NCBI GenBank assembly: GCA_021812985.1
Contig: JAKAMG010000026.1
Coordinates: 1 to 42,057, forward strand
Direction of reading: 5' to 3'
Source of the DNA: Bacteroidota bacterium
GTDB taxonomy: Bacteria > Bacteroidota > Ignavibacteria > Kryptoniales > JAKASW01
DNA length: 42,057 nt
Positions 15,745-23,660 of this stretch are shown in pieces. The notes below the pieces were generated by a model. The model was not told the DNA's origin and ran no database searches. It saw only the letters and a program-made list of their open reading frames with translations. Positions within the stretch are counted from its first letter, which is position 1; every line of letters starts with the position of its first letter. The translations under genes and the position numbers were made by a program.

Positions 15745-17173
15745 CGATGTCTCCTGCGTTCTCCCTGCCATCAATCGCCACCAACTCCTTGGCGGGGATT
15801 TCTGGATGGCTCTCTCCCGTTAATGCGTGAGAGACAAGGGCTCTTCTGTCAGAAATCCGTTTTCTTAAATGTGAAAAGTAATGTGGGAGGGCGAGTGCAT
15901 AGCCGTCCCTACCGGCAATTGTAAAGAATATTGTGGATTCACATCTGATCCGTGAAAGTGCCGACCTTGCTCCCGATTTGAACCGGTAAACTGATCGCAA
16001 TATGTTTGCATTATCCGACCTTGCGCCGAATATCCTAACCCGGTAGTTCTTTGCGGCCCCGTTTGCCAGATCAAACTTGTACTCTTCTGCACCTCTCAGC
16101 AGATCGAAGACGCGGTATCCTTCCTCAATCATCCTTTGAATTGCCGTGATGAGGAGCGCCACCCCTGAGCCGGAGTAACCAGATGAGCCGTCATGTTCCT
16201 TGCGGGTGTCTGTTCCGCTTAAGTAGTCATAAACCCGGTCCTTAAATGTGAACACGAGCCGGGCTGAGACAGGCCTGTCGCCATCCTTGAGGACGAATAT
16301 CCTGAGTCGTCCCTTGGCGGCAATTGATTGTGCCAGATCGAACTGCATAGATTCGAATCGTTTGTCAGAGAAAAGCCCGGGATAACCTAACGCATTCCAT
16401 CGTTGCTGATGAAGAGCGGCCAGGGTTTGAACGGCTGATATAATCTCTGAACCGCCTGTTACTTCAATTAATTGAAAATTACGGCTCTCGATATATGTCT
16501 TCCTCGCTCGACGGAGACTCCGTCGTGTCCTCTGGTTGAGTGTCGCGAAAAAGTCATCAGCGGTTGGGGGAAGTGCGATGTTGGGACACACGTCGCTGTC
16601 ACTCGTTGAGATAGGTACTCCGCCGTCCCGCATCTGCGGAACTACCTTATTCAAGAGAATGCTCCCCTCCGGAATATTCTGGAGGTCAATCTCATCCCAC
16701 AATTGCGTCGTCTTCATCAGATACGCGGCTAAAACCGAGCTCACGCTGTGTTCGTATCCGGGAAGGGCAATCACATCAAGGTAGTCAGATGGCCCAACGC
16801 GGTCCATCGAAAGAACCGGTGACCTGGCGGAGGTTATTCCGGATCCGATGAGTCTAAGATGAACGTCGATCGTCATGCCGAAAATCGAGTGCGTTTCCAT
16901 GAAGAAGGGCGCGATCCCAACGAACTTACTGCCATCTTTGAAGAGGATTATGTGTGGTCTGTGCATTGTCGTTGAGCTGAAGTGAGTCCACCACAGATAT
17001 TGCCAGTCAAAGGTTTGAAATACCGTGCACGAGGAACGCGCTGTTAAGTCCTCCCACTTGTCGGCGAGGGAGCGGAATGATTCGCCATCCTCAACGATTT
17101 CAATCGTCAGGCTTTGATGGCTGAACCTTGCCGGCCAGGTATTTGGCTGTTGTTGGTCCATCCCTTTCAACAT
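15737..17173 (-). CDS. GNAT acyltransferase, BioF2/CelD type (divergent paralogue 4 of 4)
   Basis: About 478 residues from ATG 17173, which has AGGAG three bases upstream and gives the same N-terminal length as the paralogues; the open frame extends to 17350 but would enter the preceding gene. Motifs: 'SCTVFQTFDWQYLWW', 'LNQRTRRSLRRARK', 'RIFVLKDGDRPVSARLVFTF', and 'FDLLRGAEEYKF'. The region equivalent to the acyl-donor loop differs from the other three ('HDGSSGYSGSGVALL'), so it may use another donor. Directly coupled by an 8-base overlap to the proline-dehydrogenase-like gene, which suggests the two products act on one process. Confidence 0.84.
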   Translation of the reverse strand: MLKGMDQQQPNTWPARFSHQSLTIEIVEDGESFRSLADKWEDLTARSSCTVFQTFDWQYLWWTHFSSTTMHRPHIILFKDGSKFVGIAPFFMETHSIFGMTIDVHLRLIGSGITSARSPVLSMDRVGPSDYLDVIALPGYEHSVSSVLAAYLMKTTQLWDEIDLQNIPEGSILLNKVVPQMRDGGVPISTSDSDVCPNIALPPTADDFFATLNQRTRRSLRRARKTYIESRNFQLIEVTGGSEIISAVQTLAALHQQRWNALGYPGLFSDKRFESMQFDLAQSIAAKGRLRIFVLKDGDRPVSARLVFTFKDRVYDYLSGTDTRKEHDGSSGYSGSGVALLITAIQRMIEEGYRVFDLLRGAEEYKFDLANGAAKNYRVRIFGARSDNANILRSVYRFKSGARSALSRIRCESTIFFTIAGRDGYALALPHYFSHLRKRISDRRALVSHALTGESHPEIPAKELVAIDGRENAGDIDA

Positions 17174-17298
17174 GGGCTCCTGCGCGGGTTTTCGGGCCAG
17201 CAGCATCGTGCCGTACCGGAAGCACCCGGCAAAGTTGGCATGTCCTCGTTCAAAGTACTGGGAAAGCATGATGAGTGTGTCACTCTGTGGCGTGAGTA

Positions 17299-19347
17299 TC
17301 AATTTGAAAAGGACAGGAATGAGCGCTGACGGGCTTTCCACCTGATCCATGCATAGTACTCGTAAGGAGCCAGGACCTTGAGGGCAAAATCTGCAAGGTT
17401 GGTCGACCTTGTAATCGGGATGCGCCTTACGTTGAAGAAATCATCACCGAACCTGGGAGGACCCGAGTAGACTCCGCATCCGTATTGATAGCCTGCTGCC
17501 CTGACGAGCGTCTTCAATCGCTTCGAAGTTATGCCGAAAGGGTACGCGAAGACGTCGACCGGATTTCCAATGAGATCTTCCAGTATTTGCTTGGAACCCA
17601 ATACTTCGTCCCATGCCTGGTCTTCAGGGAGGTCGTTTAAATGCGGATGGGTAAGAGAATGCGAGCCGATTTCGAAACCCATTTTGTGCAGCTGTACAAT
17701 GCTATTTGTTGTCAGGAGGGGTACCCCCTTCGAAACGAAATCCGCATCCCACAAATTCGACCGCATACCCGAATCTCCAAGCACGAACATTGTGGCTTTC
17801 GCCCCAAATTCTTTTAAGACGGGCACTGCATTGGCCAAAATCTCATCATACCCATCGTCGAACGTGAGTATCACAGGCTTGCTTGGAAGAGCAATTTCCC
17901 CTTTCAGAGAGAGGGAATAATCGTGAAAGCTGATACAGGTGTAACCCCACCTGTCCAGGAATTCGAGCTGTTGACGCAATTGCGTACGAGTTATGACCCA
18001 GTCGTATCCGTTCTTGCCGTCCTGGTTGGCAACGACTCTGTGGTACATGAGGACCTTAACGCCACGCTGAGAACCGTTTGGACGCTCTTCCCGGTCATGG
18101 TGTCTGCTGTTAGTGTTCATTCCTTCCTGCTTGTCGATTCTTTTTATGTGATCACGTTTGTCGATTGTTGAAGTGATTGCGATGTCCAGGTGGTGCGCGA
18201 CCGCCTCCCAATCGTATTTGTCCTTGACCAGCCTGTAGCCTGACTCGCCAAGCCGTGTCGCGCGCTCCGGGTCGCGGAAAAGTTTAATTACTTTTGCAGC
18301 GAACGTCGCGGGATCATCCGCAATGTCGACATTGATACCGTCCTCGACGTCAAGGCCTTCACAGCCTATTGACGTCGTCACTATGGCTTTTTTCATCGAA
18401 AGTCCCTCGAGTATCTTTAGTCTTGTGCCACTGCCCATCCGCAGTGGGACCACATACACTGCAGCCTTGCGTGCATAAGGTCGCACGTCAGAAACTGTTC
18501 CGGTAACAACGATGTCTTCCGAGTTCTTTTCCATTAGCGAGGCCGGTGGATTCTTACCGACAACGTACAGTTTGGCCGCGGGCTCCGACTTCTTAATCAG
18601 CGGGAAAATCTTCTCAGTGAAATAGATTATGGCGTCCTGGTTCGGGAAATAATCCATTGTACCGGTGAAAACCATTGAAAAAGGCTCGACTTCCTCGTCT
18701 GAGGGACTGAAATATTCTGTCTCTACTCCGTTCGGAATCACGAACTTATCTTTTGAGGGCAGGGCAGAGTCGAGAATTGTCTTATCATTTACAGAAGTCG
18801 TTAGGATTGCATCCACTTCGCGGCAAATATCCAATTCCTCCCTAAGCAGCTTCCTGGATTCTCTGAAGAAGATGGCCTTTCTGAAAGGATTCACGGCTGT
18901 CCTGTGCATTCTCTCGAGGTTGCTGAATTCCACGTTATGCTCGTCGAGAATCCTGATCACTCCCTTCGGGAGGCGGAATTGGCCGACAGATGGAAATTCC
19001 ATGAGCGCGACGTCGAAGTCCTCGGTCTCGCAGAGGCGATCCAGGGTGGACTGCATATCCGTGGCGGAAGCAGTCTGGAAGAGGAAACTCCTGCGGTTCA
19101 AGAGCGCGCCAAGAACTATGTTCCACCGTCTTGACATGAAGGAACGTGAATGCGGTCGAACCACGTTGATGCTCCTCACGCTATCGCCGAAGTGCAGATC
19201 CAACAGTTCCTTCTCCGGTCGGCCTCCCACCGTTACAAATGTAACCTCGTGCCTGCGTGACAGGCCTTTGAGTATGTGGTAAATGCGTATTGCGCCGCCG
19301 AAATTTGGTGGTGCCGGAGAGTACGGAGCAATGTGCAATATCTTCAT
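17299..19347 (-). CDS. Fusion: GT4 glycosyltransferase + polysaccharide deacetylase (NodB domain)
   Basis: 682 residues with two enzymes in one frame. Residues 1-390 are a GT-B family 4 transferase: 'HIAPYSPAPPNFGGAIRIYHI', 'LDEHNVEF' near 134, 'IPNGVETEYF' near 204, 'VFTGTMDYFPN' near 225, 'VVPLRMGSGTRLKILEGLSM' near 298. A Lys/Arg/Asp-rich linker (about 390-428) follows. Residues 429-650 are a NodB-type deacetylase: TFDDGYDE (495-502, metal-binding Asp498), H563-S-L-T-H567-P (metal His pair) and YPFG (602-605). Family knowledge says such deacetylases remove N- or O-acetyl groups from sugars; the fusion suggests a sugar is added and deacetylated in the cytoplasm, or that the domain acts on lipid-linked units. 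Overlaps Wzx by ATGA (19347/19344). Confidence 0.93.
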   Translation of the reverse strand: MKILHIAPYSPAPPNFGGAIRIYHILKGLSRRHEVTFVTVGGRPEKELLDLHFGDSVRSINVVRPHSRSFMSRRWNIVLGALLNRRSFLFQTASATDMQSTLDRLCETEDFDVALMEFPSVGQFRLPKGVIRILDEHNVEFSNLERMHRTAVNPFRKAIFFRESRKLLREELDICREVDAILTTSVNDKTILDSALPSKDKFVIPNGVETEYFSPSDEEVEPFSMVFTGTMDYFPNQDAIIYFTEKIFPLIKKSEPAAKLYVVGKNPPASLMEKNSEDIVVTGTVSDVRPYARKAAVYVVPLRMGSGTRLKILEGLSMKKAIVTTSIGCEGLDVEDGINVDIADDPATFAAKVIKLFRDPERATRLGESGYRLVKDKYDWEAVAHHLDIAITSTIDKRDHIKRIDKQEGMNTNSRHHDREERPNGSQRGVKVLMYHRVVANQDGKNGYDWVITRTQLRQQLEFLDRWGYTCISFHDYSLSLKGEIALPSKPVILTFDDGYDEILANAVPVLKEFGAKATMFVLGDSGMRSNLWDADFVSKGVPLLTTNSIVQLHKMGFEIGSHSLTHPHLNDLPEDQAWDEVLGSKQILEDLIGNPVDVFAYPFGITSKRLKTLVRAAGYQYGCGVYSGPPRFGDDFFNVRRIPITRSTNLADFALKVLAPYEYYAWIRWKARQRSFLSFSN
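18118..18128 (-). promoter_or_regulatory. Possible internal ribosome site and ATG inside the fusion gene
   Basis: Reading the - strand, AGGAAGGA (18128-18121) directly precedes an in-frame ATG (18120-18118, Met410) at the start of the interdomain linker. Use of this start would give a free 273-residue deacetylase as well as the full fusion. The spacing (four bases from the first AGGA) is short but within range. Confidence 0.35.
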
Positions 19348-20843
19348 TGGCTTATCCCGGTTCGTTTGAAGGGCACTAACCGCAACTTTGTCAAGGTCGC
19401 CGCCTTTCCCATTAGTTCTAACTCGCGGTCGTCAAATGTCCTTAAGAGGAAGAGAGAAACCGCGTATGTGAGGAGACCGATGCCGCTTGTGGCAGGCCAG
19501 GGGATGCCGAGCCTGTATCCAAATGTGATCGCCAAGGCCATAAGGCCTCCTGATACTAAAGCTTTGGCGGCGACCCGAAGGAACGCCGCGCTGAATAATT
19601 CCCGTGGGAGGAGGTACACTGCGGACAGCAATACCGCAAGTTCCGTGATGTCGGTGGCGACAGCAGCACCTATCCCTCCGTTATTGAACCTTGTCTGGAA
19701 ATATCTTATCAAAAGCAGGTTGAGTACAATATTAAGGGCCATGGCGAAGAATCCCACGAATGCCCACTGCTTCTGCCTGTCAATCGCCTGCACCGCGTTG
19801 CCGAGGGCAAAATCCATGTAAACGAGTACTGTCCCCACTGAGAAGAGCTGAAGTATGACAACGCTCGGCCCAAACTGATTAAGTCCCAACAAGAGAGCAA
19901 CTACCGGCTTGGAAAAATAAATGAAACCGACGGCGATGGGTATGCTTGCAAGCAAAAGGAACTTCAGACTTCGCTGGGTGGCACTAATCATCGCGCCTCC
20001 CGCCGTCTGACTCAACTTTGATATAATCGGATATAAGGCCTGTCCGAGGATTGAGGGAATAAACATAACGATGTCGAAGAATCTGTATGCAGCTCCGTAC
20101 CAGCCGACAACCGCGTCAGGAACCATCAGAGACAAGAGGACAGCATCTATTCTGAAATAAATGATTCCAAAAATGGCCCATAGGAAATACGGCAAACCTT
20201 CCTTCAGCGACTTTACCACGGTCTTCAGATGGGCTGAAAATGTCAGATGGAACATCTCCCGTGCGTGTCTGGCGGACACCATGAAGCTTACCAGGCCGCT
20301 CGCCGCTATCAGTAGTATGACGGTAAGTTCCTTTGCACCCATGAAGAGTGCGGGGATGACGGACAGCGCCAAGAAGCCTCTCTCCGCGACCGCACCTATG
20401 GAAGGATACTTCACATCTTCGAAGCCGAGGTAGCAGTAACGCATCAACAGCGTCAATTCTACCCACAGATTCGAAACCGCGAGAATCATGATGAGGAGCA
20501 GCTCCGTCAGCGGGTAGTGGGCGGAAATGCCCGTCGCCGCCGCAATGAAAAGGGATGCAACCCACAGGATAAGCCGAAGCGAGATGGCTTCGCTCATCGT
20601 CTCAGACGCTCGTGTCCGGTCCCTCGAAATGTGCTTGGTGATTAGCGAATTCCCACCGAAGTCTATGATGCTTCCAAGAATCATTTGAAATGAGATGGCC
20701 AGATAAACACGTCCGTATGCATCGCTTCCGAGGAACCGCGGCACAAATATGAACACTGCAAGCCCACAAACCCAGGTAATCATCTGAGCCGCCATCATGG
20801 TGATGCCGTTTCTGAAAAGGGATCTTGCGTTTGAGGAGGGCAT
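19344..20843 (-). CDS. Wzx-type polysaccharide flippase (MOP superfamily)
   Basis: Inner-membrane transporter expected to flip undecaprenyl-diphosphate-linked repeat units to the periplasm. From ATG 20843 it is 499 residues with about 12-14 hydrophobic segments. The opening 'RNGITMMAAQMITWVCGLAVFIFVPRFLG' and 'YGRVYLAISFQMILGSIIDFGGNSLITKHISR' are typical Wzx/RfbX features. The open frame reaches 20978, but that start would overlap the Wzy gene by 44 bases and has no ribosome site; ATG 20843 has GAGGT ten bases upstream. Stop overlaps the fusion gene start by four bases. Confidence 0.92.
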   Translation of the reverse strand: MPSSNARSLFRNGITMMAAQMITWVCGLAVFIFVPRFLGSDAYGRVYLAISFQMILGSIIDFGGNSLITKHISRDRTRASETMSEAISLRLILWVASLFIAAATGISAHYPLTELLLIMILAVSNLWVELTLLMRYCYLGFEDVKYPSIGAVAERGFLALSVIPALFMGAKELTVILLIAASGLVSFMVSARHAREMFHLTFSAHLKTVVKSLKEGLPYFLWAIFGIIYFRIDAVLLSLMVPDAVVGWYGAAYRFFDIVMFIPSILGQALYPIISKLSQTAGGAMISATQRSLKFLLLASIPIAVGFIYFSKPVVALLLGLNQFGPSVVILQLFSVGTVLVYMDFALGNAVQAIDRQKQWAFVGFFAMALNIVLNLLLIRYFQTRFNNGGIGAAVATDITELAVLLSAVYLLPRELFSAAFLRVAAKALVSGGLMALAITFGYRLGIPWPATSGIGLLTYAVSLFLLRTFDDRELELMGKAATLTKLRLVPFKRTGISQ

Positions 20844-20934
20844 CGTGTTCTTTACCTCTGTCCTGTACGGCTCGGCATGCAAAATCGCCCGGCGATGGGT
20901 AAGGTCTGATGACTCTTGGTCAGTCTTAGCCGGT

Positions 20935-22524
20935 TCATACGTTGGCGGTCTCAGGGGTGAGATTGGGTTGACCGGCATGGAGGCCGGTTGAATCGCTTGG
21001 CGCGGAGGTCTCCTTTGAAAGTCGAGTGATCGTCGGAAGCAATGCGCTGAATGTTCCCATGAAGACCATGTCCCTGTACCATGTCAATTGCATGTCGAAG
21101 TAGGAGACTACCATTTGATTCACTATCATCGCACCTATCATCAGCGTAACGGCTTTCAGGAAAGGATCCCTGACGAGGCCTGCAACTTTGCCTGATTCAA
21201 ACATCAAAGCGTTGATGAAGAGAAAGAAAATGAAGAATCCAACGGCACCCATGTTGACCATGAGCCAGAAAATCTGGTCGTGGGGGATCCAATCCTGAAG
21301 TGAAATCCCGAGGTTCACAAGGAAAGCGGGGCGCATATATTTCTGCCCGAAACCTGTTCCGATGACCGGGTGATTTCTGACCGTGACTGCCAGGTCGTAC
21401 CTTTCGAATTCCCTGTACAGGTTCGAGTCAAATCTCTCGCCGGCTCCAGAAGCATCTTTTGAAAAGCCGGACTTAACAAGTTGGATCGGTTCTGAAATTC
21501 TTCCGTTGTAGTTCCAGAAAATGGCAGTGTATGCTCCGAGGAAGAGAAAGATCGGGAGCGCCGCTCTGAAGAATTTCTTCCTCTCAACTCGATTTAGCAT
21601 GACGATAAACGTGCCCAAAGCAATGAAGAATCCGGCGTAGCACGCCCTGCGCTGGCCTGAGTAGAAGCCCATCAAAAGAACGGGAAGGAGCCAGAAGATC
21701 ACGCGTCGCTGACCTGTCTTGGCATCAAAGAGTGAATATCCTATGAGGAGAATGAAAAGATCTGCCATGAACATCGGATCTTCATGGTTGGTGAGAACGG
21801 TATAGTCGTCAAACTTGAATCCGAGACGGATGAATCGTATGTCGCCCTGCAAAGCCTTGACTGTTATCATGGCGATAAAGATCCATAGGATTACACTGAT
21901 CTGTTCCTTTGTCTGGATCACTTGTGGCACGAGGAAATAGAGAAGCAGGAAGTACATCAAGGCCCGAATTTCCCACAGCGAGACAAGGAAGTCTCCGCCC
22001 CCGTGAAGACCATACAGCTCCGATGCCATGAGCTCGAGAAAGAGAAGGATGGCAAACCCCCAATATGGTGCGCCCTGTACCTGTCTTCTTGTCCTCGAGC
22101 TTACGGATATGAACCATGCGAGAAGTATGAGAGCCATCTGTATCTCAAGCGGATTCATGACGCCTGCGGAAAACGACGGGATAAATGGATTCATGTTGAG
22201 GTTGTCAAAGTACGCTACTTTCTCAGTGAACGGAATCCCAAACGGCATCGGGTTTAAGAATTGGTCAAAGAGCATGACCATCGCGAAGAACATGTAGAAG
22301 CCCCATTCGACCTTGTAGAAGGTCGTGAAGACAACAGCGACCGCGACAACAAACGCCATTGCGGCCTCTACGTTGCCGTTCGTCCAAACGACGATTAGGG
22401 CGACGGCCAAGGAGACAGCAAGTGCGATCGAATACCCTATAGTGAGGTTAGCATCGAATACGTCAGATATGCTGGAATAAAATCCTGAAAGGCGAAGAAC
22501 GGCTCCCTTATACCAGGCGAACAA
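20935..22524 (-). CDS. O-antigen ligase/polymerase (Wzy-like) membrane protein
   Basis: 529 residues, at least ten hydrophobic segments, and a large external loop at about 345-420. The segment 'HPVIGTGFGQKYM' then 'DWIPHDQIFWLMVNMGAVGFFIF' is the conserved Wzy_C (O-antigen ligase/polymerase) region, with the loop Arg and His residues used by the family. In this operon, between Wzx and the Wzz/CpsD pair, polymerase is the better guess than WaaL ligase. Start TTG 22524 has AAGGAGG five bases upstream, the clearest ribosome site in the operon. The C-terminal 30 residues are Ser/Pro/Thr-rich and cytoplasmic. Confidence 0.9.
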   Translation of the reverse strand: MFAWYKGAVLRLSGFYSSISDVFDANLTIGYSIALAVSLAVALIVVWTNGNVEAAMAFVVAVAVVFTTFYKVEWGFYMFFAMVMLFDQFLNPMPFGIPFTEKVAYFDNLNMNPFIPSFSAGVMNPLEIQMALILLAWFISVSSRTRRQVQGAPYWGFAILLFLELMASELYGLHGGGDFLVSLWEIRALMYFLLLYFLVPQVIQTKEQISVILWIFIAMITVKALQGDIRFIRLGFKFDDYTVLTNHEDPMFMADLFILLIGYSLFDAKTGQRRVIFWLLPVLLMGFYSGQRRACYAGFFIALGTFIVMLNRVERKKFFRAALPIFLFLGAYTAIFWNYNGRISEPIQLVKSGFSKDASGAGERFDSNLYREFERYDLAVTVRNHPVIGTGFGQKYMRPAFLVNLGISLQDWIPHDQIFWLMVNMGAVGFFIFFLFINALMFESGKVAGLVRDPFLKAVTLMIGAMIVNQMVVSYFDMQLTWYRDMVFMGTFSALLPTITRLSKETSAPSDSTGLHAGQPNLTPETANV

Positions 22525-22647
22525 TCAATCCTCCTTCGTCTGATTCACTGGGGTCTGGAAAAGCAAGGTCCGCATTTCCGGAAGGCGCCATGCTCCTGGA
22601 CAGGGTCGGCAATGTCGAATGGATCGAATGCGAGCACCTTGTTGGCA

Positions 22648-22827
22648 TTATGGCAGGTAATTCCCCTTCGGCATCTTCATTGTGAAGAGGAGTACCAGGT
22701 AAAGTAGCGTCTGCAGCATTGCCACTGCCGAGATTACGGTGATCTTCACCGACTTCGATCTCCACTCTTTTTGCCCAAGAATGGCGGAAAGCATTAGGCA
22801 ACCAACTAGAACAATGACGGGGAGCAT
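22648..22827 (-). CDS. 59-residue two-helix membrane protein
   Basis: Small open frame (ATG 22827 to TAA 22648) in the 331 bases between the CpsD-like and Wzy genes. The product has a hydrophobic helix at about 2-18, a charged turn with Lys, Glu, Trp and Arg ('GQKEWRSKSVKI'), a second helix at about 30-50 and a short polar tail. This pattern is protein-like, unlike the opposite or shifted frames, and the frame is co-oriented 28 bases after the CpsD stop. No family recognised; a partner of the Wzy, Wzz or CpsD proteins is a guess. No strong ribosome site. The remaining 123 bases before Wzy hold only that gene's ribosome site. Confidence 0.6.
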   Translation of the reverse strand: MLPVIVLVGCLMLSAILGQKEWRSKSVKITVISAVAMLQTLLYLVLLFTMKMPKGNYLP

Positions 22828-22855
22828 AGCTCAGAGCTCGCGAGATAATGAATGA

Positions 22856-23629
22856 TCAGAGGTCATTCTCTCTGACCTCATTCATGACGAATGCCTGCAC
22901 AGTTTCTTTCCGAACTTTTCTGAAGAGCCTCTCAATGTCTCTCCGTCTTGTCTTTCGCGATTTGACTACCACGATTAAGCCTGTAAGCTGATTTGCGATG
23001 AGAGTTGGAAAGTCTTTTTCGCCAACGGAAGGAAGGTCAAGAAGTATCAATTCAAATTCCTTGTAGAGGGACGCAATGACTCCCTGAAAAGACCAGGAGC
23101 GTCCCGGCTGAAGCGGACCAGCCTGACCCGCCGACATCACGTACAGATTATCAACTAGGGTCGGCGTGACCAGCAATTCACCCCCCGAAAGAGCCTCCGA
23201 GATACCTATGTCGTTAGTTGTCCCGAATACCTCGTGTAGTTTAGGCTTGCCGAAGTTCAGGTCGATTAACAACGTCTTCCTTCCCATTCCGAGAGCGAGG
23301 GCCGTCGCCAGATTGCAGACGGCGGTGGTCTTGCCCTCACCGCGATTCGGGCTCGTGATCCCAAGGCTTAGATTAACGAACCTGTCGTCAGGAGGGAGGA
23401 AGAGAGAGTAATTAAATGAGTTATATAGCCCGTAATTGACTACCTTCTCATCGACGATGTCGCCTCGCGTGCTGTTAATCTTTACCGGGCGAGTCGCGAT
23501 TGCGGTTCGTCTGAACTCGCTCTTTGCGATGGGCGAGAGCTTTCCGCCTTCCCTCTGAAGGCCCATGTCGTCTGACGCGCTCTGTTCAGGGCTCGACATA
23601 ATACCAAGTGTCTTTTGAATTAGTTCCAA
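22856..23629 (-). CDS. CpsD/Wzc-type P-loop ATPase, degenerate as a tyrosine kinase
   Basis: 257 residues. Walker A 'PNRGEGKTT' (94-102), Walker A-prime region 'LLIDLNFGKPKL' (120-131) and Walker B 'LILLDLP' (194-200) place it with the cytoplasmic halves of BY-kinases that work with Wzz/GumC proteins. The family's Walker A-prime is DxDxR; here it reads DLNFG, so the second Asp and the Arg are missing. No C-terminal Tyr cluster is present. I infer an ATPase that regulates chain assembly without autophosphorylation. Start TTG 23629 (or ATG 23599). 31 bases after the Wzz gene, consistent with a split Wzc. Confidence 0.88.
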   Translation of the reverse strand: MELIQKTLGIMSSPEQSASDDMGLQREGGKLSPIAKSEFRRTAIATRPVKINSTRGDIVDEKVVNYGLYNSFNYSLFLPPDDRFVNLSLGITSPNRGEGKTTAVCNLATALALGMGRKTLLIDLNFGKPKLHEVFGTTNDIGISEALSGGELLVTPTLVDNLYVMSAGQAGPLQPGRSWSFQGVIASLYKEFELILLDLPSVGEKDFPTLIANQLTGLIVVVKSRKTRRRDIERLFRKVRKETVQAFVMNEVRENDL

Positions 23630-23660
23630 CTCTTATTGCCTCAAATTCTTTTGACATCTG

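Noticed and set aside
17299-19347. Possibility that the GT4-deacetylase fusion is a sequencing or frameshift artefact
   Set aside because: Both domains are complete and in one frame, with a normal charged linker and no compressed or homopolymer tract at the junction; kept as a true fusion pending read data.
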